Shown here piece by piece: positions 47,161-60,250 of a DNA stretch of 64,000 bases. Source of the stretch: Viscum album (taxonomy: Eukaryota; Streptophyta; Magnoliopsida; Santalales; Viscaceae). The DNA lies in assembly GCA_963277665.1 (NCBI GenBank), contig OY728137.1, positions 1,175,856,670 to 1,175,920,669 on the forward strand, in the 5' to 3' direction. The notes under the pieces were generated by a model. The model worked only from the letters and a program-made list of their open reading frames with translations, made no database searches and was not told the origin of the DNA. Positions within the stretch are counted from its first letter, which is position 1; the number at the start of each line of letters is the position of its first letter. The position numbers were made by a program, and so were the translations under genes.

Positions 47161-50100
47161 TATAAATATCCTATCATTTTTCACATAATATTACATGATT
47201 TGAAGTATAATACATGAGAAGGATCGAATATTATAGTGTCTTTTGAGGACTAGGTACATAATTAGAAAAAATTAAACTAAAATTAAGAAAATATTTTATT
47301 TAATTTTAATAATGGGTTCCTAACTCCCTTTGAGCTCCTATATTTTCATAGGATAACCTGGGGAATGAAAAGGAAAAATGAATGAGCTAAAAATACTAGT
47401 AAGGTAATAAACATGAGAATAAAACATAACACATCACATATAAATACATAACAAGATAAACAGAAAATACATGACTCATGTAATAACATATAGAATAATG
47501 ATATATAGAATATGTAATCTTATGATCAGGGAAATATTAAAATGTGACCTCAACATACAACATGAAATAAACATGAGTAAAGGATAACTACCAAGACTAT
47601 ATCACATGGTAAGAAAGTACCATAATGGATTACTTTTACTCCCTAATCTCATTCATGACATCTCACGAGACTAAACATTACCCAGTGAATTATAGATATA
47701 TTTGGGATCATGCATAATTACATGTTCATTCATATGTGTTCCACATAAATAATCAAGCATAATGAATAAATATAAGGGTTACCCATGGAAAGAAATGAGT
47801 ATCACCATCATGTCATAATGCATAACCAAAGAGCATATAACAATGGTATCCACAAAGAAAAGGATTTAAATCATTATTGGACATTAATAAAAGAAAATAT
47901 AAGAATATATCATGAATAATTAAGTCTAAATAAAGAGATAACATTACTAAAAGTTTTTAGGTAACCTTATAATTGTGTCACTTAAGCGCGATTTTAAAGA
48001 AAATAATAAAGAGTCTTTGAAGAGAATAAATGCATAATTATTTAAATAAAAAAATGAACTAAAATACGTTTTCCTGATAAATTTAATTATATTAGATAAA
48101 TATTTAAGGCTTAAAATATTTTATGTAGTGTACTTGAAAATGGGAATGAAAAAAGAGAAGTTCCCCTTAATCGAGTTTGCTTATCGAGAGGAAATGAGAA
48201 GGGAACCTTATAAAATATGTATTTCCCCATGAAATAAAGATGAAATGAGATATTTTAATATTTTTTTAAGATAAAAATATAATTTAGGATAATGATATAA
48301 AAATAATAACGTGATAAATTGAGGTAAAGAGAGATAAAACATAACCTGAAGGAAAATATGGAGGTTCGAAGAGATCCCTTACCTTATGTATGAAGGCATT
48401 CTGTACTTGCACATAATTTACTAGATATTAAAATTATATTAATTAATTATCTAATTAATAACCTATTCTACAATTAAATTATAATTTTATTAATTTCATT
48501 TATGGAAATTTTCATGAGTTATAAAGTTTAATTCCATTCTTCTAGGAGTGTTTGTCTGCATGGTTTCCGAATCGGTTCACTAGTGTATAATTATAAAAGT
48601 TATTTTAAAATGGAAAATTTTTTCTAGAATTTAAATAAAGTGTTATTAATGAAATTAAATAATTCTAAATGTTCCCATATATCTTTGGTTTTCTGGTATG
48701 AGGATGATTCATTTGACAAAATGTTAATAAAAAATTTTAGTTAATTTTGGCTGTTTTTAAGACCACGATGAACTAATTTCATTTTATTTTAAATTATGCC
48801 TATATATTAGTTACATAACTCGAATAAAGTTATAACATACATATGAAAATCTTATTTAACCATAATAAAGGATTTATTACCAGCATTGAAGGTGGTAATG
48901 GAAAACAAAATATCCTTATCCATGAAGATGGTAAACTGCCAAAATTTGGAAATAGTTTCATTTATTTGAATAAGAGAAGATGATAAAGGAGGTGGTCAGA
49001 AGACATTCCATTATAAATATAACATAATTGTATATACATTATACATGAGTTTTTATTCTTTTAGTTATTAACTATATAAGTATAATGTAGAATAATAAAT
49101 GAAATTAAAAGAGATGGTTTGAGAAAGGTACATCTTGAATATCACCTCGTTGAAGGAACCCTTAAGGAGCCTAAAACTGGTCTTTTGTTGAGAAACAATA
49201 TATTGGACTTGTGGAAGAGTCTTGGTAAGGTAATTTTGTATAATATTGATAAGATAAAAGGTTTGGATGGTGTGAAGATAAGGGGTTGTGTGGGGTGATA
49301 TTTATAAGGGGGGGGGGTTAGAAATTTCTCAAAAAAATAAATTATAATAAATTTATTTTCTATCCAAATAACAAAAAATGGACATAGATTCGAAGATAAT
49401 ATTAGATATTATTTTAATATTATCAATCAATAAAATTTAGACATGTTTTGGTTTTTATTTTAAATATTATCATTTTGATTAACCCTTAATTAACCATTTA
49501 TTTAATTTTTATTGTGGTAACAAATTTTTTAATATTAAAAGGTTATAATTTTTGCTTATATTTTTTAATTGGATAATAAATTTAAAATTTATGAAATTTT
49601 GGATCATATAATGTTCAATTTTTATTTTTCAAATTTTTTTATAATTTTTAAATAATTTAATAAATTATTAATCCCATAAAATATCATTATTTTCAAATCT
49701 AAAATAATTTATTAATTTGATTTTAAAATAATCAATAAAAGAAGTAAAATTTAAAAAAACTATTTTATTATATCCTAAACCTATCATGTTTATTTGGAGA
49801 ATTTTTGGATCTACATAAATATCTCAAATTATATTTATTTTAATATGTTTAAAATCATTTATTTTATTTTCCCATTAATTTAATAATTATTGCATCATTG
49901 TTGTGTAAGCGTTTAATTTAATTTTTTCTTTAAAAAAAATTAAAAATAAATTGAAAAGATTTATATAATTATTTTACCTTTCCCAATACTATTTATCATA
50001 TATGATATCTCTTGGTTAACCCTACATTAAAAATATAATACTTATAAAAAAATAAGAGTGTGAAATTTTGTCACTTTCTTTGATTTTAATAATTTCCATG

Positions 50101-51051
50101 TCATTTTCATGGCCAGGTGTCCATTAAATGACTAAATTTAGAGCCATAGGTCTGAAGGGTCAATTTTAATTAATCCAGTAATATTGGGTCAAGTTTTAGG
50201 GTAATTTTATTGTCCTTATAATATTATTTTTACCCTTAATTACCTGATTTTCCCTTCACCGTAGTAACAAAAATTTACCAAGGTTACTATACATATTGAC
50301 AATATATAAAAAGGGTATATTTTATAAATTTGAACCTTATGATTCAAAATATGGAATTAATTTTTCCAAATTCAAAACAAATAATTTTATAATTTAATTT
50401 AAATTTAAATCATAAAAATTCTATCAGATTTTTTTCCGAAAAATTACCCTTTTTATTATAAAATGTTTTTATACTAAATTCATGAAAAAAATTAGTTTAA
50501 ATGACCAAAATTAGATTATTTATATTAAAAAAGAACTAATTAAAATTTAAAACTAATCCAAAATATATTTTTTACTTTGTAAATGCTTTAAAATAAAAAA
50601 TATATTTTTGAATATAAATTAGTATTTTTAAATATTCATTGAAATTGATTTTTTTTAGAAAATTATCAAAAATTAATCCTAAGATAATTTTGAAAATTTG
50701 AATTTATAATAAAGTTAATTTTTCTAAATAAATTTTCTAAAAGTGAAAAAATTAATTGTATTTATTGTTTCATAGAATGTAACAAAATCAGGTTTAAAAA
50801 AAACATATTTTTGAAGAATAAAATGTATTTACTAAAAATTAAATGTTTATTTCTTATTAATAAATATATTTACTAATATATTTATTCCTATCCATAATTT
50901 CCAATTCAGTGGTTTGGTTATAACATTAGTGTTAATATTTTAATATTATATTGCGGTTTGTTTAAACTTAGTTGTGCGTGAAACATAAACTAATAAAGAA
51001 ATTAAATTATATAAAGAGAAATACTTCATTAAAAGTTATCAGGGTGTTACA
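47161..51051 (-). repeat. Element D 5' LTR (3.9 kb)
   Basis: In element orientation it starts TGTAACACCCTG at 51051 and ends at 47161 next to the PBS. The minus-strand TATAAATA at 49299-49306 is preceded on the plus strand by a run of G (about 49308-49317). Donor-like GTAAGG 48377-48382 and acceptor-like CCCCAG 47358-47363. U3 contains TTACCCTTAA-like words similar to the array at 52430-53040. Confidence 0.8.
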
Positions 51052-53050
51052 TACTTGGAACTCACTATGAATTAAGTAAAATGATCCTTGTAATCATCTA
51101 TGCATCAAGGGTATCATATTAAATCCACAAGGCATCATCGTATCCATACATTGTGCTTTGGTCCATCATCTTTATCATCGCTTTAAATGCACCCTCCCTC
51201 GCTAAGGGTTAAACTTGTCATGATGGTCCACCAACTTTGGGAACCAAGAAAAATACTTCTAAAGTAGCACATAACCAGGTATAATATATAAGAAATAACA
51301 TATCTTTAGGTGTAAAAGTAATAACATTAAATACCCGTGATTAACATCCAATGTGAACAAATAATATACTAACGTATTCATGAAAATTAGTATCATATAA
51401 GGTTATCATGGGATCCGAATACCCACACATGTGATCATAATCAAGAATTGCTATTAATTTTTCTAACTCAAGTGTAATCATGATCCCAAAAAAGGTAAGG
51501 AACTTCATAGATTAGGGTTGTCAATGTCAACTTCAAGGATAAACCACCTTGTGTGGTTCAAATTCTAGAGTATAAAAATCTACATCCAAGAGCACCTACT
51601 CTTTATCCTTATATCATAGTTGTTGGCATGCTAACATGTTTTTCATCTCAAATCACTCAACAGGGATTACTAGAACCAATTATATCATTTTAATTCAAGA
51701 TAAATAAAAACTTACAAGCGATAATATATTTATATCTCTTGGATAATATGGAATAATAATGATAATTTCATATTATGCTTCTTAATAAATATAGATTATT
51801 TTTTAGAGAATAATCAAAATTCTATATGTGATAATAATCTCTCTCAATAATTATTCGGGATAAAATTCAAGACCATTATCATTCTTTGATAATCCAAGAT
51901 AATAATTATTTTATTATTCATTGATAATATTCAGATTATTTATCACATATAAAATACCATAACCTTTTTCAAGAAATGTTAGAAAATATTATTTGACAAC
52001 AAAACATGAAATAAGACACCTATAATTTAATCCTTGAAGAGAACTAATCTGAATAACATAGGAGAGAGAGAGAGGGGGGTTTATCCATGCCTAGAAAATC
52101 AGATGAAAAACATGGTTTGGTCAATGAAGATTTCACAAATCTTTCCTAAAATAATTTTCATATTGTATGGACTCAAAAGGATCTCAAAAAATGAAGTCTG
52201 AAGGTTTTGACTATTTTTGATATAACAATACCATGTATAGATCCATAAAATTAATTCCAAAAATTAATTTAATAATTTAATTTATCTATTTAATTTTTCT
52301 TGGTAGTAGAGAATTTTAGTATTTCAACTATTTTGGCATTTAAAACCATCAAATTAGGTTACAGGGTTGAGTTAGAGAAGGAGAAATGAGAAAACTAGGT
52401 TTTAATTTTTTTTCCTAAAAAAGGGAACTGTATAAGGGTAACATGGATTCCCCTTTACATAGCTCCCAGCTATCACATAAGGGTATCAATTTACCCTTAG
52501 AAAAACCTTGAGAACTAAAGGTTACCCATACATAGTTCAACCTACCCTTATATAAATTTTATAAAGTAAGTGTTACCCTTAAAAAAATGACATGTTACCC
52601 TAATTTAACCTTTAGAAAGTAAGATTTACCCTTACATAGCTCCTAATTTACCCATACTTAGCATCTTGAAACCCTTATGTAGATCGGGTTTACCCTTATA
52701 CAACTCTAGAGGTACCCTAATGAAACTCATTCTACCCTTATAAAGTGATGGAATTCGTAGGGTACCCATATACAACTCCAGGATACCCTTAAAAAGCCTT
52801 TAAAATTAAGGGTTTACCCTTGCATAGTGAATGAACTAGCTCACCTACCCTTACATAGTTTATATATATAGGGACATACCTTTACACAACCCCAGGAAAA
52901 GTGGATGTACCCTTACATAGTGAATGGAACATGCTCTTTAGCCTTACATAGGGTTTTGAAAACCCTCCTTACCCTTAGATAACTCTTTTAAATCAAGGGT
53001 TACCATTACAAAACACCATAAAACTACATGTAAGGGTGGTTTTTATTGAG
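51052..53050 (-). repeat. Probable continuation of the element C LTR (right part, outer end uncertain)
   Basis: This non-coding stretch lies between element D and the end of the G polymerase remnant. If D was inserted in the C LTR, it is the U3/R part of that LTR. A GA-rich run at 52062-52077 and the TACCCTTA motif array (52430-53040) are inside. No TGTAACACC-type terminus is clear, so the outer boundary is approximate, and it could instead be the 3' LTR of G. Nothing coding is recognised in 51052-52430. Confidence 0.45.
52430..53040. repeat. Dense array of degenerate TACCCTTAYATA motifs
   Basis: About 18 copies of TACCCTTA(C/T)A or close variants occur in 610 bp, mostly in one orientation and spaced irregularly by 20-45 bp. 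Longer shared contexts recur, such as TACCCTTACATAGTGAATG at two sites and ACAACTC-AG-GTACCC at three. It is a decayed minisatellite, probably in LTR U3. Confidence 0.75.
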
Positions 53051-53059
53051 AAATTAAAA

Positions 53060-56000
53060 TTTCACATAAAAATAATTATAAATTATAAACAAAAATGGGT
53101 TTAAGGATCAATTTAAAATTGAGAATATTATAGTCTTGTTTCGAAAATCTACCTATCTTTGATCCAAAATATCGATAGGTTTGTCCTTATAAGATAGATC
53201 ATTATCTAATGCTATAAAATCTGAGTTTTGTTTATATGAATGATTAGTTATGAACTCACTCAAGAGAGATACAAAGAACACACTTTGAACCTAATAGAGA
53301 TTCAGGGTAAGCACCAAACAATAAGAAACCATGCAGTATAATTAAGAATATATAACAGACTGATATATCTATGGATAAACATTACCATATTTACAAATCT
53401 CATAACATTATTCTAATGATATATTTGTAGGAATACCTCATAAACAAATTTGAACTCTATATATCACTGAAGATTTTCAACATAATTTTTTTTCCGACTC
53501 CGATCTTTGATGATGTGTTGTTGAATGACTTTAACCTTCTCTTCCATTTCTCCAATTATATCATGAACTAAAAGTTTTCATTCTCTAATTTCATCCCCAA
53601 TACATTGGAGTTCCTCATTTCCTGATATACAGGGATTCATATGCCCGTTGAATACTTATTTAGAACTTTAAGTTATAACTCAGATTTCAATTAGATATGA
53701 TTGAGAGTGATACTCTATGAAAACTTACCACTTATGTAATATATATTCTAGAAATTTCATCAAGAGATAAATTTTATATTATTTTAATGAAATATTCTAA
53801 CATCATAAGGTGATCGACTACAATCAAAATAGAATTATGGCCCTTATATGTTTGGGGAGTTTAAAGATGAAATTCATGGTAATTTTTTCACATTTCATTT
53901 ATGGTATGTGAAATTTTTATAACATACACATAGAATTATGTATATAAGCCTTATATTTTTGGAATACTAGTCATTGAGATACAAACTCTACAATATCCTT
54001 TTTCAGGTCATCCCAATAGAAATACTCTTTCATATCTCTATATATCTTCATACTTCTAGGATGAATAGATAATGGTGAACATATTCATCCAACAACACAT
54101 TCTTCAAATCTGGTATTTATGGGAAAAATAATCAGTTCATATACCTTATCATTCCATCAAAATCATGATCGAACTCAGCAATATTCCCCATCTTCTTCTA
54201 TAGTTCCACATCCTCCTTCTTCTCCTCTTCAATATTACATGGATAGATGGACGAAAATTCATATAAGAAAGATACGATCTATTCCCTTTCCTCATAATTT
54301 AAATATCCTTATTATATAAATTCATAATTATTTGATATCTTGCAGTCCTTATCATGGAAAAACTTGTATATGGTCTTTCTGACTCAGAGAATCAACCACC
54401 TTGTTCTCCTTCCTAGGGAAGTAGTGTATTGATTAGTTATAATCTATAATCAAATCTAACCATCTCCTTTGGAGAATATTAGGTTATTACTTTATGAATA
54501 TATAATTCAATATTATATTATTCATATATATTCCACACCATTCACCATAAATTTAATGGAACCATATTTTCGATGAATAAATTACCACCACCAGCTCCAA
54601 ATCATGGGTCATTTAATTTTGACCATGAATTTTTAATTAGCATAATGCATAAGATATCACCATATAATTATTCATATGAAAAAATCCTAGTATCTTCTCT
54701 GATGTATTAATATAAATACAAAACCCTTGTCCACTGCAGGGTAGTGTGGGAGAAAGTGTCCCACCCAACCTTCTTTTCAGCAACTTGAAATTTTCCTCAC
54801 ATTCATCTGTCCATAATAACTTTGCTCCCTTCCATGTAATTTGATATTAGATTAGATATCAATGATAAATCCCTCAAAAGCATCGATAGTGTCCAACTAA
54901 CCTAAGACAAATACGAATATCAATTACCATGGTTAGTATGATCCATTAATAAATAAATTCTTTATTTGAAGGGTCTAGTGATATACCCTCACTTGAAATT
55001 ATATGACCCAAGAATAAAAATTTTTGTATCCAAATTTCTAAATTGGTAAATTTATAACACAAATTCTCTTTCCTTAGTGTCTTAAATATAATATTAAAAT
55101 GATATTTTTGATCGTTGATTATTTTTAAAATATAAGAATATCATTTATAAGGACCACAACAAACTAATTGAGGTAATATATAAAGACTCTATTCACTAGA
55201 CCTATGAAGATATAATTGGAATTGTTAAGTCCAAATGAAATTAATATAAATTCATAATGACCATTCCTCAAATAGAATTTTGTATTTTGTATATCCTCAT
55301 TCTTATCACTCAATTGAATATATCCATAACAAAGTTAAATCCTTGAAAATTATTTATCTCTACAAAGATGATAAAAAAAGTCATCAATACAGAGAAAATG
55401 ATACTTGTTATTGATAGTGATATTTTTGAGTTCTCGATGAACAATGAAAAGACACATTGGACCATCTTTCTTCTTAATAAAAAAATATTTTTACCCTATG
55501 GTGACACACATAGGAATATGGATCCCTTTTTTAGATTCTTTTAGAGTTTCTTCTTCAATTTTTGCAACTTAATTGGGTCTATTATATAGGTAATATTTAA
55601 AATAGACACAACACTAGGTACGAGTTCTATTGAAAACTAAACTTCATGATTTTGGGGAAGACTAAGAATGTATTCAAGAAATACATCAACATATTCCCAA
55701 AAAATAGACATATCTTCAGTTTTTAATTTCTCCCCTACCATTCGAGACAAATATCCCTCATTAATAAGTAGTAAGACCCATACAATGAAAGTAATTCCCA
55801 TTGAATATTTATATTTATCCTCACACTGATAGAATATAATAGGTTGATTTAGAATATCAAATGTGACTTACCTTTCTTAAAAAATGAGATGGGATATATA
55901 TAAATAAATCCAATCCATGACCAAAATAAAAAAAAATTAAATTAGGGGTAGAATAAAAATATTTACACAAAACACATTACTACAAAATTTTATTAGTGAA

Positions 56001-56250
56001 GATCTATAAACATGATACATGATCATCACACCATTATGAGTTTTTATAGCTAACTCAACATCTAATCATTGAGGTGATGATGTTATAACATTCGTAAACT
56101 ATTCAGATATAAAAGAGTGGTTAGATCAAGATTTAGATAATACTTTTATAATTCTAGAGTGTATGGTAAGTATAGCTTTAACTATTTCATTCTCTAGACC
56201 CACTTTAGTTGTGACCACAAAGGTATTCCCTTTATCCTTTTTCTTTAGGG
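53060..56250 (-). pseudogene. Element G pol remnant: protease to chromodomain
   Basis: Read from 56250 leftwards: pre-protease linker and NHSFISE active-site remnant near 56100 (Asp-Ser-Gly lost), then LVMDWIYLY. EYVDVFLE and SLPQNHEV open RT. The box LINDILIF at about 55130-55151 has Asn for the first Asp. RNase H traces and an integrase zinc-finger region (HPRSMKIYRDMKEYFYWDD) near 53995-54065 follow. The integrase tail (EKVKVIQQHI) is near 53520 and FFVSLLSEFITN near 53260. A chromodomain-like PIDILDQR and FRNKTI lie near 53130-53180. It is heavily stopped and truncated at 56250 by element F; its gag would lie beyond. Confidence 0.72.
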
Positions 56251-58964
56251 GCTATTGAGGAATACCTAAAATAACATGGAATTTCCATATATTATTTTTT
56301 GATATTATATGGATTATTTTCAATACCATACACTAAGATGGTGGGTGATTATGTAGCCCGTTGTGTCTGAAAGAAATTTTGGAAATATATTAAATAACAT
56401 GCACCGGTATTTAAAAAAAAGGTGGAAGAAATGATAAGTGGGGGGACCGTATTAGATATCTTACTGAAAAGTTGAGTTTAGAAGATGGGTTTTACCCTAG
56501 GTGTGACATAACTTTTTTTGGTGCGGGGAGTTTATAGAAAAGTCATCACGGGCGTAAAATAAATATAATAATTAATTAAATTACTTTATTTTATTTTGTT
56601 GACACAACAACCTAAACTATTATATAAATAAATGATTAAAAGAAATTCCTAGGTTTAGTATCTAACACATAGAGATCCAGGGGATTATTGGAGAACCATC
56701 AAACAAGATTCCATTGGTGTAAGATGACCGGATCAAAGATCGATGACCAATGAGACATAAATTGAGAGGATCTCACTAAAGATCTCGATGTAGGTTTGTT
56801 CTTCATCATCGATCAATCCAAATTGATTTAGGATATTATTTTATTTGGTTTTAATTCCCTATTTTGGTTTCTATTATGAACACACATCAATCATCCAATA
56901 GATTGATCCAAAAATAATGCATACTGTGGGATGGGTTAGATTAAATTGGAATTGGGAGAATCTCTTTGTGATTAATTGTTATCCCTCTATTCATCATTCT
57001 AACGATAATGAATTGAGGTTGAAATGAACATGGATCGAGGTCCATTACTCATAATTGTTCTTATGCTTCCCCCCTAATTTTTTTGTTCATTTTGGGTGTT
57101 CTTCATTGACCTGTGGTTCGACATCCACTAGGAAATCGATTGTTACACACTTGTTTTTTAGAACAAAGATTCAATATTATAGATCTGGGATTGGCACGAC
57201 ATGATGGTGGTGTGAAGATGGAGATAGTAGCAGATAAGATTTTGTATATTCTGGGTTTTAGTTTTCTTCAACGTGTAATGAAGAACACCATTTGGAGGTA
57301 TTTTCTTAATGAATTGAAGGGTCAGAATATAACAAATGGCCTTGAAAAAGTTTATCCAAAACACATCCTTGATATTTGATAATAAAAGTCTTGATTTCTA
57401 GGTAGCCGTATCAAAAGTTCATGTAGATGGAAGAATAAGGGTTTTGAAAAAACCTGATCCACACAGTGTGTAATTTGGGATTACACAACATGTGGGACCC
57501 TTCTAGTAGTGCCTAGGGTTTTAAGAGAAGGTTAAGGATCACATGACATGTGACCCTATAAGGCAGTGCATGACCTCTCTCTAATAGATCGACATGTATC
57601 TCAGAGGGTACACAGACATGGGATGGAGTAAATAGTCATATTCATGCTGTGTACTCCCATAAAAGCATGGATTTTCCTAGTGTACATTTTCATAGTTATG
57701 TACTGGTACACGGTCATAGTACACATGCAGCTGGCATGCCATGTGCTGTTACACAGACATGGTCATTGGACATGAGATGTTTACACAACCAGGAACTGTG
57801 GTCAAAAGAGAAATACTTGTAACCCTACTACGTACCATTTACTTCCTTTAAGTTGGGTTTTATCCATTTTAATATGTATCATAGACAAGTTTCATTAGGT
57901 TTCGTTCCCCAAGTCCGTTCTCTTCAGGTTAGTATGGAATCATCTTCTGCACATAGGAAAACAATCCCTTCAGTAGAACTTGTTTGATAGAGTTGTTGGA
58001 ATCTTTCCATGAGGCCTGAAGTGATATCCTCTATTCATCTTCATTCCCTAGGAGGAGTTCATGATATCATCATGACCAAAAATATGTGGGCTTTGACCCT
58101 CTACTTAGCGAGTTAATCCTGATTGAGTTAGTGGTATACCTCATGGCCTTGAGAGTGATCCTCATCTTTGTATCATATCTCTCCAGCCTATTATGATGTA
58201 CTTATAGTGGCAGGACTTGATAACCAATATCTCTCAAATGGACATCATTATTACTTTTAGACTCAGGAGTGTGTTCTCTCAGATGAGTTCTATATGGAAC
58301 CTTCATGATAGAATCCTAGACTGGCATTATATTTGTAACTTACTTTTAGACCATTTTTCTTTGTTGATTATATATAGATATTCTTATTATATGCACTATA
58401 TACATATACCTGTATAGAGTTGACTGTATTAATTTGTTTTATGCTTTTTGGTTTTGGGGGGTCCTACTAGGTATTATTATACTCAACCCTGCACGAGATT
58501 TTCCCACACATGTCATGTCTTGTGAAGACAATTGACATTTTGACAGAGTCCTATGTAGACCAGGAATAGATGGTTCTTAGTGTGATTAGATGGACTGAGG
58601 TGTGTTTTTATAGTATCTTGATAGTGTCCCCCAATATTAATTTCAATTTAGACTTGTTTTGAGACTCTGTGGTGGGTTGGTATTTGGACCTGTTTACTTT
58701 CCTTTAATTCCAATCATGCTCTGGTTGTGGGATCTAGATTAAATCATGTATGATTGTTTAGTATTTTTTACATTTCATCATTATAAGAGCTTGAATATGT
58801 GTGTGTGTTTATAAATAATTAGGGTAAGGCCTCCCAGTTTAGTAATATTCTAACTCAGTGCTTGTTTCCAACCCATTGACTATTAGAGGAATGCTTTGGG
58901 AGTTTCAAAATGGGCCCCATGTTAGTAATATTCTTAGAGGAATGCTTGTGGATGGGTCGTAATA
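56250..58964 (+). repeat. Element F 5' LTR (start approximate)
   Basis: The first part (about 56285-56420) aligns with the 3' LTR start at 63855-63990. The LTR ends GGGTCGTAATA near 58964, matching the GGGTCGTGACA end of element A. A CTACTAGG and TATACTCAACCC box at 58464-58490 matches the box in A. Repeated ACACAGACATGG-type words occur near 57610-57770. The frames 57113-57379 and 58217-58417 have no recognisable motif. Confidence 0.7.
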
Positions 58965-58967
58965 GAG

Positions 58968-58978
58968 TGATATTAAAG
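58968..58978 (+). other. Element F primer-binding site (degraded)
   Basis: TGATATTAAAG aligns with TGGTATCAGAG of element A, and the following GTCAGTTCTACC with GTCGGTTCTACC of A. Confidence 0.65.
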
Positions 58979-59269
58979 TAGTCAGTTCTACCTTAGGACC
59001 AGAGTCTATGATATTGGTTTGGGGAAATAGTGTTAAGTGTTTTGAGTTTGGATTTTAGGCCAGAGACTCCAATGCTGGTGTGGTGTCCAACATATCCATA
59101 CACCAAAACATTGATAACCTACCTTTTGACTTGGTAAATTAGAACATTGGTTTTTTGGGAAAACCATGGAACATGCATCATTTATGAATGAGTTATGGTT
59201 TCCATGTTCTTATTGATTTATCTCTCTAGATATACTCATTGATCGTGGTACATCTTTTTTACTTTCCGG

Positions 59270-60250
59270 ATGCATCCATGATGTATTATTTCTATGATTA
59301 AGCATTAGGATCACAAGGATGATCCCCTTAGTGATGAGGCATCAATACAAAGACCTTTTCCAGATATGTTACCACGAGGTGGTGTACTGACTATACCACC
59401 ACCTATAGAGAAGTATATGGTACATGCAGTACTAGCAGATAAGGTTTACTGACAGAGCACACTTTATAAGTTTTAGGTACATAGACCCCTCAGGTTTCTA
59501 GGTGATCTTGACCCATAGGTGGTTGAGTACTAGCTTGAGGTAGTGATCTAAGTTTTCCATCTAGTTAGGACACCAACAGATCAGATGGTTGTCTTGGTGG
59601 AGAGACTTCTCCATAGATCACCAGAACGATGGTGGGGTTTTGTGACCCAATATTACAACAAGGTGACTCGACTGTGTTTATAGTTTGAGTGTCTCTTCAT
59701 AGAGGTGTTCTCTCCAACTGCAATAAAGGCTATACATATTTAGGATCTTCTGCAGGTCTAGCATGGTATCATGATGGTAGCTAAGTATTTTTTGAGTTTT
59801 ACCAAACTCTCCTGGTACTCTAGGGATATGGTTCATGACTAGTTATTCAGGGCTCATACCTTCGAGTAAGGACTATGTACAGACATACATGCTAGTTTTA
59901 TCCCTCTAAACATTCCTACCTATGATGGGGTGATAGAGAAATATTTAGTGTTTGAGAGTTTCTTGGATGATCAGACAAAACCAGTGGTTGCCGGTAGTGG
60001 GAAAGAAGAAGAATATACCTTAGAAGTACTGAGTCGATGTCAGTCTCATGGAAGTAAACATGCATGATGTTTTATGAGGAGGACCCAAGAAAAAGGGTTT
60101 GTATTTTAGGGATCACATGATGAGTATAGTTAGACCAAGGAGAGGTCATGTTACTCATGTAATGGTAAGGGAAATATTTCTTGAGATTGTATGACCAATC
60201 GTATGACTGACATAGAAACCATAGATGGGCTGCCGAGGTAGAGGCAATAA
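59270..60250 (+). pseudogene. Element F Gag remnant
   Basis: It aligns with element A Gag from the ATG at 59270: SDEAS near the start, an RPLRFLGDLDP block, VFHLVRTPTD, ERWWGF, HTFE and a SFIPLNIPT stretch. The zinc knuckle at 60149-60190 reads CYSCNGKGN then a stop then DC; its first Cys is kept whereas A has lost it, but its His is now Asn. Several stops are present. Confidence 0.8.

Larger units (their letters stand above)
42615..51051 (-). mobile_element. Element D: LTR-gag-LTR retroelement lacking pol
   Basis: An 8.4-kb minus-strand element: 5' LTR 47161-51051, PBS 47143-47158, gag remnant 46021-47142, then directly the 3' LTR 42615-46006. No PR, RT or integrase is present. The 3' LTR also lacks about 540 bp of its 5' end, so the arrangement looks like one deletion from gag into the 3' LTR rather than an original gag-only element. 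Outer ends are TATATCAACC (degraded) and GGGTGTTACA. The flanking 5-mers AACTC and TACTT match at only 3 of 5. Confidence 0.72.

Noticed and set aside
52430..53040. TACCCTTA array considered as interstitial telomeric DNA
   Set aside because: The word is not a permutation of the plant (CCCTAAA)n repeat and copies are not contiguous.
57113..57379. 88-residue reading frame
   Set aside because: It lies inside the F 5' LTR, with no family motif and no conserved context. A chance frame is more likely.
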